Shown here piece after piece: positions 1 through 7,797 of a stretch of 56,596 nucleotides of DNA. The stretch comes from Gammaproteobacteria bacterium. Lineage in GTDB: Bacteria; Pseudomonadota; Gammaproteobacteria; UBA6429; Thiohalophilaceae. The stretch lies in NCBI GenBank assembly GCA_022712915.1, contig JAFLJQ010000033.1:1-56596 (forward strand). The letters are read 5' to 3'. Every line of letters begins with the position of its first letter. Positions within the stretch are counted from its first letter, which is position 1. The notes beneath the pieces are model-generated. The model ran no database searches, had not been told where the DNA came from, and saw only the letters and a list, made by a program, of their open reading frames with translations. A program made the position numbers and the translations under genes.

Positions 1-154
1 TGAGTTTTCCGCCGAGAACGAAGGGCAACCAGAGGAAATCATTGACTTAAGCTTCTCAAAAATACTGGTCAACTACACAGACCATGATGCGACCAACAAG
101 AGCGGCAGTCCGCTACGGGTCGGCTATGATTTGAAAACGGCCAAGCCATTATAA
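1..154 (+). CDS. hcp: Hcp-family type VI secretion tube protein, C-terminal fragment
   Basis: The frame open from base 2 to the TAA at 152-154 encodes the last 50 residues of a protein whose start lies outside the window. The residues IDLSFSKILVNYT followed by GYDLKTAKPL match the last beta-strands of Hcp, where an acidic strand and a closing G-(W/Y)-D-L strand are typical. Hcp forms the hexameric-ring tube of the type VI secretion system and can carry small effectors in its lumen. The gene converges on the peptidase/lipoprotein pair at 294-1301, which suggests an hcp-linked effector cassette. No other T6SS gene is visible, so the call rests on this short stretch. Confidence 0.72.
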   Translation, partial: EFSAENEGQPEEIIDLSFSKILVNYTDHDATNKSGSPLRVGYDLKTAKPL

Positions 155-237
155 CCTGACTTAGTATCTGGATTTAAGGGGGCGCGCTCATAAATTGTAG
201 TCAACGCTGATGGCGCGAATGCATCATGAGAATTAAA

Positions 238-283
238 GGGGGTCGGTGACAAAGCGGAATTATTCGTATTTGTCACGGCCCCC
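238..283. terminator. Bidirectional terminator between convergent hcp and lipoprotein gene
   Basis: Arms at 238-253 and 269-283 pair almost perfectly (GTGACAAA with TTTGTCAC plus a G-rich/C-rich outer stem, one bulge). A 15-nt loop separates them and a T-rich stretch follows on the plus strand. The position between two convergent 3' ends fits a terminator used from both sides. Confidence 0.7.
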
Positions 284-293
284 TTCTTCTTAC

Positions 294-809
294 TTATTTT
301 ACATTCTCCGCATCCGAGTAATGAACAAATGACGCAAAATATGTTGTATTTTCCGGTTCTGTTTCTAGATTATCGGCCATATAAATCAAGTATTCCCCTG
401 ATAACGTAAAGACTTTATTACGTTTGGCCATACCATCGTGCCAATACTGCGCTTCCAGTTGACTCGTGTCGAATTCTAACTGCTGCAATGCCGCGAATTT
501 TTCGCTCGACATTAGTTTTTCTCCGGCTGGTTCGTTTTCGGTTTGTAGATAAAACCACGTTCCGTCGGGTGCTTTGATCGCAAATTCTTTCGGGTGTGGT
601 CGTGGCATGTGAATGGTGAGCTTATCGCCCTTGTGTAAATATTTAGAATTAAATTTTAATATGCCATCATCGCGAATGGCCCGCTCTACCTCTGAGTCAG
701 CGATGCCGGATTTTATTGCCGTTGTCGTTTCTGACGTAGGTTTGCACGCCACCAACATGATTAAGGCCGCGAAGATTAAGAAATAAGTGCTTCGGAGATG
801 CCTGTTCAC
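294..809 (-). CDS. Lipoprotein, candidate immunity protein for the adjacent peptidase
   Basis: The protein has 171 residues. The N-terminus carries a hydrophobic signal segment (residues 8-21) ending in the lipobox LVAC with Cys22, so it is predicted to be lipid-anchored and face the periplasm. I recognise no domain in the mature part. The start is GTG at 807-809, 15 nt after the stop of the peptidase gene, so the two are probably one transcript. Periplasm-facing immunity proteins encoded next to peptidoglycan-cleaving T6SS effectors are common, and the location beside hcp supports this role. The role is inferred from context only; an unrelated small lipoprotein is the alternative. Confidence 0.6.
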   Translation of the reverse strand: MNRHLRSTYFLIFAALIMLVACKPTSETTTAIKSGIADSEVERAIRDDGILKFNSKYLHKGDKLTIHMPRPHPKEFAIKAPDGTWFYLQTENEPAGEKLMSSEKFAALQQLEFDTSQLEAQYWHDGMAKRNKVFTLSGEYLIYMADNLETEPENTTYFASFVHYSDAENVK

Positions 810-824
810 GATATAACTACCCGG

Positions 825-1301
825 TTATTTAAATTGTAAATGAAAGTGTTGGGGTGTGCCTTCCACTAAACATTTATTTGCGACTGTTTTGCAGGCTTTT
901 AAAAATGCCCTTTTTTCCACTTTACTCATATTTTTACTGCGTACATCAAGTGCTTTCGAGCTGAGGTGACTCGATAAATAGTTGCCTTTTTTAATTTGTC
1001 CTTCGAGTATTTGCGTCATTGCTTTGATAATATCCGTTTTACTCTTTTTTGCCTTGGCCGCGTCATCGTAGGCCTTTTTGACCGCTTTAGCCTCAGTCTG
1101 TTTAATATAGTCCCTTACATCGCCACCATTTTTAAACCTAGTGTATAGCGCGGATGCCTGAGATGAGGCAGTGCGTTTCGCACTAGTAATAACAATGTCT
1201 TTCTGAACTGCCTTATAATAGGCATCAGCAATTTTTTTAATTTTGGATTTTATGTTTAAAGGTATTTTAACGATGCCTTTTGTTGAGTAGTGTTCAGCCA
1301 T
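825..1301 (-). CDS. Small M15-type (D-Ala-D-Ala carboxypeptidase-like) peptidase, candidate T6SS effector
   Basis: The protein has 158 residues and no signal peptide. The C-terminal half shows the M15 zinc-site pattern: SSHLSSKALDV gives H112-x6-D119, the same spacing as the VanX-type H-x6-D, and EGTPQHFHLQF gives an E147...H-x-H cluster. An upstream ITSAKRTASSQ segment resembles the substrate-loop region of this fold. M15 enzymes cleave peptide crosslinks in peptidoglycan. The middle (residues 70-105) is Lys/Ala-rich and helical. AAGGAG lies upstream of the ATG at 1299-1301. The combination of cytoplasmic synthesis, a cell-wall substrate, a partner lipoprotein and hcp opposite points to a T6SS cargo effector. 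A prophage endolysin is the main alternative. Confidence 0.68.
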   Translation of the reverse strand: MAEHYSTKGIVKIPLNIKSKIKKIADAYYKAVQKDIVITSAKRTASSQASALYTRFKNGGDVRDYIKQTEAKAVKKAYDDAAKAKKSKTDIIKAMTQILEGQIKKGNYLSSHLSSKALDVRSKNMSKVEKRAFLKACKTVANKCLVEGTPQHFHLQFK

Positions 1302-1477
1302 GCCCTTGTTCTCCTTTACAAAAGTTGCCTTACAGACCTTTCAATGGTAAAAGTTTCGACACACAAGCGCAACTCGTATTGTGTCGATTGCAGGGCAAGA
1401 GCATTATAACTTTGCCCCAAAAGTTATCCTAAAAGAGTGTCCCACAAAATCATCAATTCGGCCATACTAACAGAGCA

Positions 1478-1583
1478 CAAATAATGAATACCCGCTGTTC
1501 AAGACCGTCGGCAGCAAGGACGCTGCCGTCGAGCGTACAGGGATGTCGTTATAGTGTGTTGAACAGCGGGTATTCATTATTTG
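1478..1583. repeat. Composite palindrome: 25-bp perfect inverted repeat around a second hairpin
   Basis: The arms at 1478-1502 and 1559-1583 are perfect reverse complements (25 bp). Inside lies a second hairpin with arms GGCAGC and GCTGCC, followed by GAGCGTACAGGGATG, a sequence that reminds me of dispersed intergenic palindromes of proteobacteria. The element sits just past the 3' end of the integrase-partner gene. Bases 1302-1477 hold only the start region of the peptidase gene; I see no other gene between 1302 and 1603. Confidence 0.75.
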
Positions 1584-1603
1584 GCTTCACGTAGTAACTC
1601 AGC

Positions 1604-1987
1604 TCATGTCGGGCGCTTTATCGGGCGACCCGTTTTCAGCTTGCCCAGCTCTCCCGTCGGCCTGACCCACGGCCCATCCAACTGAGACAACCAATGCTCC
1701 TCCGTTTGCAATGCCAACACCAACAATCGCACGGTCAGCCAATGCCGGTAGCGGGTACCGGGTGTCAGGTGGTCTGTTTTCTCTACCAGATACCAACGTA
1801 GATGTTTCACCTGCCATTGATAAGGACCAAGCTGCCAACGTAGCCAGATGGTTTCAGCGATCAATTCTGCGCGTTGCAAATGGGCACGTACCGATCCTTT
1901 GCGTGATCCCGGCAGTCGTCGCACTAGCAAATCGTGTGCAGTGCGTGATGCTTGTTGTTGGTTTGCCGGGTTTGCTGGGTTCGCCAT
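1604..1987 (-). CDS. Small protein coupled to the integrase gene (unknown function)
   Basis: The protein has 127 residues from the ATG at 1985-1987. The ATG overlaps the terminal TGA of the integrase pseudogene by one base (TGATG), so translation would have been coupled. It is rich in Trp, Arg and Leu, with a central WLRWQLGPYQWQVKHLRWYL segment and a following TRYRHWLTVRLL segment. I recall similar small ORFs directly downstream of this integrase type, which suggests an accessory recombination role, but I cannot name a domain. The frame is intact even though the integrase is broken. Confidence 0.5.
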   Translation of the reverse strand: MANPANPANQQQASRTAHDLLVRRLPGSRKGSVRAHLQRAELIAETIWLRWQLGPYQWQVKHLRWYLVEKTDHLTPGTRYRHWLTVRLLVLALQTEEHWLSQLDGPWVRPTGELGKLKTGRPIKRPT

Positions 1988-2938
1988 CAACGGGCACTCC
2001 CGATATAGGCCGTGATCACATCAATCCGACCATGCCCCAATTCAACTGAAATGATTTGCCGTGCTGCGATGTCGTTCTATTTATCCGTTGTCCTTGCTCC
2101 TGCTACAACCGGGGCCGGGTAGCCGGTCAATAGTTCGTAACGCTCACAGGCATAGGCCGCCCTGAGATCGTGAAAACCCTTCAAGCCGTGATCGTGGGCT
2201 ACCCTTGACCACACATGATAGGCATGATCGCGCCACTGGACATAAGACCGATCCTCGGGGATCAGGTTGCGACTCTTGCCTTGTAATTCGACGGCCCATT
2301 GCAGACTTGCCCTTGCCTGTGAAGACACCGGCACCCAACGATCCACCGCATGACCCCGCCCCCCCCTTGGTGCCTTCGGTGATATTGACTACACCTTTAT
2401 GTTCTGCCTGTTGCAGTGCGTGACGAGTATCAAGCAGTGATGCCTCCCGAAAACGCAGGCCCAGATCACGGGCCAACACCGCTATTGCTGCGACACGCGC
2501 CTCACCCTGATCGCGCAGGGTTTGCACTAACGGTTGCAGCGGTTCCCGCGCCAGACTCACTGGCGCATCATCACGCACATTGTTGCGTTCCCCCACCAAC
2601 TCAGACGGCGACACCCGCAACAGTGAATCCCCCCGCATTGTTGCCAACACCACATTCACCGATGACAGCAGGTTCTGTGCATAGCTCACCGCCATCGTAT
2701 TATCGGTGACTTGTTGTTGCAGTGACTCACCGTAGGCGGTGATCAATTCACAGCCTACTTGGCGCACATCTTTTATTTCTTGCACACGCGCATAGGCCGT
2801 AAACTATTGCCCGCGTTCCTCATGCGCCGCTTGTGTGCCGTAATGGCCCTCGCCATAACGATCATGCAGGGCATTTTTTCCTGCCCAGGCCATCTGTTTG
2901 CCATATCCAAAATTTCTTGTTCCACCGATCTTGCCCAT
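1987..2938 (-). pseudogene. Tyrosine recombinase/integrase, inactivated by two stops and a frameshift
   Basis: Reading the minus strand from the ATG at 2936-2938 gives MGKIGGTRNFGYGKQMAW, the N-terminus of a family of chromosomal and ICE-type integrases. The recombinase signature is spread over three pieces: an Arg region LGLRFREASLLD, then FHDLRAAYACERY (H-x-x-R), then LGHGRIDVITAYIG with the catalytic His and the Tyr nucleophile. Three lesions break it: TAG at 2804-2806, an extra G in the C8/G8 run at 2359-2366 that changes frame after EGTKGG, and TAG at 2077-2079 just before the His/Tyr block. With the lesions repaired the protein would be about 317 residues. It marks an old integrated element whose cargo is no longer obvious. 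Confidence 0.85.
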
Positions 2939-3920
2939 CGCTATACCTTCAAGCGGTTAAGTGTTAAACCGGATCAAGCACCGGTCGCGCCGTGATGACT
3001 TGCCCGTCATCGTGGGGCTGTCTGCTACCGACAGCGGGGCAGTTTATGCCTGAATGCGTGGCACCTCTGCACGGTCTGCCTTGCACAGATCGTAGGTACA
3101 GATACTGGCTGACACAGATCAAAGACCTGCCGCCGTATTCAGGGGTTTGTTAGCTTTTGCATCGGCACACGATGCCGATAAAGCCTGTATTGATAAGACA
3201 TTGCGCCAGATAACTGTCGCCCGTCTCTGTGGACATGCTGCGCATCGCCCACAAAGACGGGCGCAGTGATTTGATATTGCAACAGATAAACGGTCGCAAT
3301 TAGAAAGATCAGAATATTGTCGATTGGCAATATGCAGAATGGATCTGCATGTGGATAAAAAAGCTTGTGGCATGACCCGCAGCCTAAAAAGACTGTCGCA
3401 CCTGATCGGGCCGAAGCGGTGCGGGTGCCGATGGCTCGGCAGGGTATCGTTGATTGACCGCAACGATAACGGTTTTGGAACCTTATTATATCCCTTCGCT
3501 AGGCCATTAGCCACCTACGCATAAAGGACTGCGTTGGCCGGTATGCAATGCCCATTTTATCAGGTCATGGGTTTGGTGGTGCAAACATGATCCGCCGTGT
3601 CCCACTCAACGGTATTTGGATGCTGTTGCGATGTTGTCGGTACGCGGAAGGGGTAACGGTGGATAACTCGACTCCAGGGGACACATATCGAGAAACTTCT
3701 TTCTGGTTTGGTCATGTTGCCAGTGGCAACAGCCTTGACAGGTGATGTGCTGGTTTCAACGTGTTTACAGTGTAAATACCGGTGATGAACCTGGATCGTG
3801 CTCAGACTAAAATTGACTTGGTTCCACTTATCCCCGCCATATCTGCACATTCAAGTGATTGAAATCCACAGCGGTTTCATAAAACTGGCTGCCTGCTAAA
3901 CTGTCGCAGGAAAACGAGTC
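2939..3920. other. No recognisable gene (decayed mobile-element flank)
   Basis: About 1 kb upstream of the integrase start. Open frames here (for example minus strand 3119-3514) have no recognisable motif, poor start sites and unlikely composition. Short inverted repeats occur (GCATCGGCACACGATGCC near 3160-3180). Residue of the element that carried the integrase is the simplest explanation. Confidence 0.4.
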
Positions 3921-3959
3921 AGTAAAGAATCCACCCGCATAGCGGGTGGATTCTTTACT
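3921..3959. terminator. Strong hairpin, 18-bp perfect stem
   Basis: Arms at 3921-3938 and 3942-3959 are perfect reverse complements with a 3-nt loop (ATA). The stem has a GC core (CCACCCGC/GCGGGTGG) and A/T-rich base, so each strand ends in a T-rich stretch (TTCTTTACTT on plus). It is a plausible bidirectional rho-independent terminator isolating the decayed element from the operon to the right. Confidence 0.65.
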
Positions 3960-4027
3960 TTCTAATACTACATCAGGGTGGGTAAGACCACCCGGTTCTA
4001 CTCTGCATCAATATTTAAATAACGACT

Positions 4028-4301
4028 CATTACTGTCTCGCTAATAATTTAAACAACCATGTATCTATCGGGCACTTAAAGGCTTGAGGAGATTGAACTG
4101 GGTAAGAGACATGAAAAATGTTCGTCAAACACACTTTATCGCAATGGAAAAATAAATTTGGTAATTCATTAAAAAAGATCTTGAAATTTTCGGATAACCT
4201 CTAATTTTTCTCAAATGTAAAAAAAAATAACCTTGCGATCCTTTGTGCCCTTTGCAGTTTAGAACTTTAAAATAGATTAAACACTTAACGGGACAACTAT
4301 G
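4028..4301. mobile_element. Degenerate MITE-like element, inverted relative to the copy at 37436-37721
   Basis: This 274-bp stretch aligns in reverse orientation with the element at 37436-37721. Its left end (CATTACTGTCTCGCTAATAA) matches that element's right end, sharing GTATCTATCGGG and AAAGGCT. Its right end, read in reverse, carries TTTAATCTATTTTAAAG and GCAAAGGGC, matching the other left end. The terminal inverted repeats are eroded and no target duplication remains, so this is the older insertion. It contains no credible gene and lies 91 bp beyond the znuB-like stop. Confidence 0.7.
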
Positions 4302-4391
4302 AGTGCCGTATGATGACAAACTTTGTCAACTTACGTTCGTTGTAAAATAAAATAGTGGCATAGTAAAGAGCTTTAAATGTCGCCACAGCAT

Positions 4392-5144
4392 TTATACCTT
4401 TTCCTTCGGTTTATTAAATAAGATAAAACATATCGTGATGATGGCCAGTAACCAGACGATTACCGGTCCGGCAGGCAAATCAAGCAAACTTGAGACCATC
4501 AAACCAAGAAAATACCCTGATATACCAATGGCATAGGCCATAGATAAAGATCGATTCTGTAAATAATAAACCGCAACGGCCGGCAGAATCAGACTGGCAA
4601 AAACAAGATACACACCGATGACCTGCACCGAGGTCGTAATCGCCAGGGCAAAGGCAACATAAAACCGTATTCGCCCCCCACCTTGCCAGGGGCCATACAA
4701 CATAAATAAAACCAACAACGTAATAAACAATAGTGGCAGCAAACCCTTGTAATCTATCCACAAGATCTGACCATTGAGTAAATCGGCCAAGTGCTGGCTG
4801 CCATGGGGATCGCTTGCCAATAACAACATACATGCAGAAGCGGCTAAAATAAAACTGCTGCCAATAATAGCCTCCTGTATTGCGGCAAAGCGCTGCTCAC
4901 AATAGAGCAGTAATAAGGCTCCCACTACGGCACTCAACAAGGCAAAAACCTGTATCACAAGATAATTACTTTCAAAACCTGCTGCATAGGCCAGTACCAC
5001 ACCCAATGTGGCAATCTGGGCAATGGCAAGATCAAGAAAAATAATACCACGTGACAAGACCTCCCGGCCCAGGGGCACATGGCTAGCCAATACCAGAATG
5101 CCGGCCAACAAGGCCGGTAAGAGGATCAACCAGGGCAGACTCAT
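4392..5144 (-). CDS. Zinc/manganese ABC transporter permease, ZnuB-like (ABC-3 family)
   Basis: The protein has 250 residues, close to the family norm (about 260), and is hydrophobic throughout with seven to eight predicted membrane helices. The segment PLGREVLSRGIIFLDLAIAQ resembles the cytoplasmic coupling region (VxRxxxFxxDAxAH in ZnuB) that touches the ATPase. The start ATG overlaps the TGA of the upstream binding-protein gene (ATGA at 5141-5144), so the two are translationally coupled. It would form the membrane channel for the metal delivered by the 5141-6058 product. The usual third component, a ZnuC-type ATPase, is not encoded beside it. Confidence 0.85.
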   Translation of the reverse strand: MSLPWLILLPALLAGILVLASHVPLGREVLSRGIIFLDLAIAQIATLGVVLAYAAGFESNYLVIQVFALLSAVVGALLLLYCEQRFAAIQEAIIGSSFILAASACMLLLASDPHGSQHLADLLNGQILWIDYKGLLPLLFITLLVLFMLYGPWQGGGRIRFYVAFALAITTSVQVIGVYLVFASLILPAVAVYYLQNRSLSMAYAIGISGYFLGLMVSSLLDLPAGPVIVWLLAIITICFILFNKPKEKV

Positions 5145-6058
5145 GGTGTTGCTGCTTTAAGTAACAAACGGAGGGTCTCATCAAACAACGCAAATAAATT
5201 GACCGCTGATTCATTTCCTCCGACGGTATAGGGCAATATCACCACAGTCAGGCCACTACGTTCAGCCAACCATTCGGATGGCCGGGCCGCTTGGTAACCG
5301 GCGCGCAGGATCATTTTGGCCGGTTGCTGCTTAAGCCTGTTGAGTAACGTTTCCAGATAGATAGCACTAGGTGGTACACCAGGTTTAGCTTCGAGACGTG
5401 CCACCTCTTTGAGTCCAAGCCATCTAATCAAATAAGACCAGCTCTTGTGTTGTGTCACGATGGGTACACCACGCAAGGGCCTAGCCTGTTGTTGCCAGCG
5501 GTCGATGGCCTGCTGCCATTTTTTCATGAAATGACGGGTCTGACGTTTATATTGATCGGCCTTATCTGGCTCGAGTTGTTGCAATCGTTTTGCCAACTCC
5601 AATGCCACCAGGGTGATATTACGCGGATCAGTATGAAGGTGGGGATCACCCTGTGGATGCACATCACCTTCTGCCCGATCGACACTGCGAGGAATATCGA
5701 TCAACGTCACATAGTCTGCCGCTTCTAGATAACCCACTTTACCCGGTTGTATGGCCGGATTGGCAGCACGGCGTAACAACACCGGCAACCAACCCGCCTC
5801 CAGGCCCGCCCCATTACAAATCACCAAATCGGCCCTGCGCATCTTGGCAATCAAGCTCGGACGTGCCTGAATATGATGTGGATCCTGCATAGCCGTAGTC
5901 GCGCTATACACCTCAACATGATCCCCACCCAACACCTTGGCCAGTGCAGCCCATTCGGGTTCACAGGCAAACACCTGTAATGTTGCCTGGGCACAAGAGG
6001 CCACAAGCAACAGACCACTGATCAACATGGCTCTATACAAATTAAAATCTATGTGCAC
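5141..6058 (-). CDS. Periplasmic metal-binding protein of a Zn/Mn ABC transporter, ZnuA-like
   Basis: The protein has 305 residues. A signal peptide (residues 8-26, LLLVASCAQA) precedes LQVFACEPEWAALAKVLGG, the typical first strand and helix of cluster A-I solute-binding proteins. Candidate metal ligands are the His pair in QDPHHIQARPS, the His-rich loop GDVHPQGDPHLHTDPRN, His in VTQHKSW and an acidic residue in the C-terminal lobe. The His-rich loop favours zinc. The 5' end overlaps the upstream outer-membrane protein gene by 17 nt; a second Met ten codons in would avoid this. It belongs to one operon with the barrel gene before it and the permease after it. Confidence 0.85.
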   Translation of the reverse strand: MHIDFNLYRAMLISGLLLVASCAQATLQVFACEPEWAALAKVLGGDHVEVYSATTAMQDPHHIQARPSLIAKMRRADLVICNGAGLEAGWLPVLLRRAANPAIQPGKVGYLEAADYVTLIDIPRSVDRAEGDVHPQGDPHLHTDPRNITLVALELAKRLQQLEPDKADQYKRQTRHFMKKWQQAIDRWQQQARPLRGVPIVTQHKSWSYLIRWLGLKEVARLEAKPGVPPSAIYLETLLNRLKQQPAKMILRAGYQAARPSEWLAERSGLTVVILPYTVGGNESAVNLFALFDETLRLLLKAATP

Positions 6059-7286
6059 CGTGGGCTCCCATGCTCACAATATATTGTACAGACCACTGAT
6101 TATCCTCGATTAAACTGGATTCATCACGATTATATTGCAGGCGCAAACGACTGAATTCACTGCGACTGTAGTCGAACATTATGCTATTGCGCAGTGGCTG
6201 GTGATTGCCTGTATCCAGCGAAGTGCTATCAAAAGCCGAACCAGGATTTTCAATCTCCAGGCGATCATGGCGCAAACCCACTCGCCAACGCGGCATAAAC
6301 TGGTATATGACCTGCCCATACCAGCCAGACTGGCTAGCATTAATGGGCCGTTCTATACCGCTGATGTTATAGCTACCCGTATCATGTCGCTCTAGCCATT
6401 CGGCCTGAATGATCACATGGCGCTGGCTAGCATTACCCTGTGGTGCCCATTTCCAAACAACATCAATGGCCCTGACTTCAACGTCGCCACTAAATGCCAC
6501 CGTATTATTTTTGGTCTGGCGTTGATCGGCTTCACCCTGCAATACGGCATAACCTGCTTGCCAGCTATGGCTTGCCCCTACATCACCGCCCAATTTGATA
6601 AAGGCCGTCTGCACACCTCGGCCATCATTGCGCTTGCCTGCAACGGGGTAACTATCACCACTAAAGGTTTCAGAACCTAACTCAAGATAAAAATCTGTCG
6701 GTGCTAACCAACGCAGTTGTATACCATCATCACCATACTGATTACCCAGCAAGGCACGATACACCAGGGCGGTATCCACAAACTGCCAGCTATGGGGATG
6801 CTGGGCATTGAGATAACCCAGTTCTGAATAGAAACGCCCGGCCTGGGCAATAAAACCGGCTGGTAAACCGAGGGTCTGGATCAAGGCCTCTTCCACCTCC
6901 ACCTCATTTTCAGGGGTCATTGCTGCGGTAAAACGGGCATAAAACAGATCATCTATATTTGCACTGATGATCAACTCTGATTCTGCCAAAGACAAACCTC
7001 GCTCTCCCGGGCCGGTTTCCTCGGCCAGCGACATCCCCGCAATACGGTAGTCCTCGGGATCATTTTTAAACTGACGATAGGAGCCAGATAAGATCAAGGA
7101 TATGTCTGGATTCCCTGACAAGATAGTATTGCCCTGTTGTTTGGCCTGCATAGCCTGTAACTGTTGCTTGATATTAGCGATATCCTGCTGCATCACCGCT
7201 TTTTCATCTGATATCGCCTCTGATATCACCGTAATACTAAGGGCACACAACCCAGCCAGAACCAAGCCTGTTTGTTTTAAAAACAT
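6042..7286 (-). CDS. Outer-membrane beta-barrel protein with N-terminal coiled coil, metal-operon linked
   Basis: The protein has 414 residues. A signal peptide (residues 5-26) is followed by a short coiled coil (VMQQDIANIKQQLQAMQ, residues 31-47) like that of trimeric porins, then repeated amphipathic strands rich in aromatic residues and ending in Phe, the outer-membrane insertion signature. AGGAGT precedes the ATG. Co-transcription with the ZnuA- and ZnuB-like genes suggests a zinc-responsive porin or metal-related outer-membrane channel. No TonB box or plug domain is seen, so it is not a TonB-dependent receptor. Confidence 0.7.
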   Translation of the reverse strand: MFLKQTGLVLAGLCALSITVISEAISDEKAVMQQDIANIKQQLQAMQAKQQGNTILSGNPDISLILSGSYRQFKNDPEDYRIAGMSLAEETGPGERGLSLAESELIISANIDDLFYARFTAAMTPENEVEVEEALIQTLGLPAGFIAQAGRFYSELGYLNAQHPHSWQFVDTALVYRALLGNQYGDDGIQLRWLAPTDFYLELGSETFSGDSYPVAGKRNDGRGVQTAFIKLGGDVGASHSWQAGYAVLQGEADQRQTKNNTVAFSGDVEVRAIDVVWKWAPQGNASQRHVIIQAEWLERHDTGSYNISGIERPINASQSGWYGQVIYQFMPRWRVGLRHDRLEIENPGSAFDSTSLDTGNHQPLRNSIMFDYSRSEFSRLRLQYNRDESSLIEDNQWSVQYIVSMGAHGAHRF

Positions 7287-7354
7287 ATTTTAACTCCTGA
7301 AAAACAATAAAATACACGGGCTAAAAAAATTAGCCTGACGGTATAACTAATGAT

Positions 7355-7654
7355 TCAAAAGTAATAAGGGGGCGCGCGAGGCTGGGAAGAATATAAAAAA
7401 CGATGACGAACAAACGAAACCGGACTATGGGTCAAACAGCCGACACAAAGCCAGATCGGTGCAATCAAAATGGCTTTGCTGGTCATCGCCAAAGCCGAAG
7501 TTGAGCCATGTAAACAAACCTGACAAAGCTCACCCGTTTCGTGAGCGACAAGATCCGCATGGTGCAAAACCTGCACCATCTGGCCCAGAGCCAAGATCAG
7601 CACTGCAAAAAGTAGCCAGCGTTGAGAACATTGTCTAAAAAATTTTATTGGCAT
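7355..7654 (-). CDS. Small His/Cys protein, DUF2946-like, heading the metal operon
   Basis: The protein has 99 residues from the ATG at 7652-7654. The frame stays open to 7777, but the extra 41 residues overlap the TetR promoter and look unlike a signal peptide. One N-terminal membrane segment (WLLFAVLILALGQMVQVLHH) is followed by HETGELCQVCLHG with a CxxC pair, a second hydrophobic stretch and the C-terminal sequence RAPP seen in DUF2946-type proteins. The CxxC and His residues could bind metal. It is the first gene of the minus-strand cluster and diverges from the TetR gene. No strong ribosome-binding site is visible. Confidence 0.5.
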   Translation of the reverse strand: MPIKFFRQCSQRWLLFAVLILALGQMVQVLHHADLVAHETGELCQVCLHGSTSALAMTSKAILIAPIWLCVGCLTHSPVSFVRHRFLYSSQPRAPPYYF

Positions 7655-7743
7655 GAGCGTTATATTCAGCAACTTTTCAGCATATTTGAAAGATACGTGA
7701 CTTCTCATGCAATTTAAACATCTGATTAATATAATAATGCCCA

Positions 7744-7790
7744 CTGAATAGTGAATATTGTATTGATTATTCATCATTCAGAAGTATACT
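7744..7790 (+). promoter_or_regulatory. TetR promoter with overlapping imperfect palindromic operator
   Basis: CTGAAT at 7744-7749 and ATTCAG at 7776-7781 are the ends of a 38-bp imperfect inverted repeat (11 of 13 bases match in each arm). TTGATT (7763-7768) and TATACT (7785-7790) form a -35/-10 pair with 16-bp spacing inside and beside it. The expected RNA start (about 7797) coincides with the ATG at 7798, so the message would be leaderless. The divergent minus-strand gene could share the operator. Confidence 0.6.
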
Positions 7791-7797
7791 TGGTCGC

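Noticed and set aside
1478-1583. Integron attC site
   Set aside because: GTTGAAC fits the core consensus, but the partner is GTTCAAG, the arms extend 18 bp beyond the core and no cassette array or integron integrase is present.
2359-2366. Programmed frameshift in the integrase
   Set aside because: Two separate in-frame stop codons also interrupt the gene, so the homopolymer slip is better read as decay.
3119-3514. 131-residue minus-strand open frame
   Set aside because: No motif, no ribosome-binding site, odd Cys/Arg-rich composition and location in decayed mobile DNA.
4125-4319. 64-residue minus-strand frame
   Set aside because: It lies almost wholly inside the old MITE-like element and has no counterpart in the better copy.
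7290-7350. Zur-type operator before the metal operon
   Set aside because: GTATAAC occurs once near 7340 and GTTATAT near 7660, but no full palindrome of the Zur type can be made.
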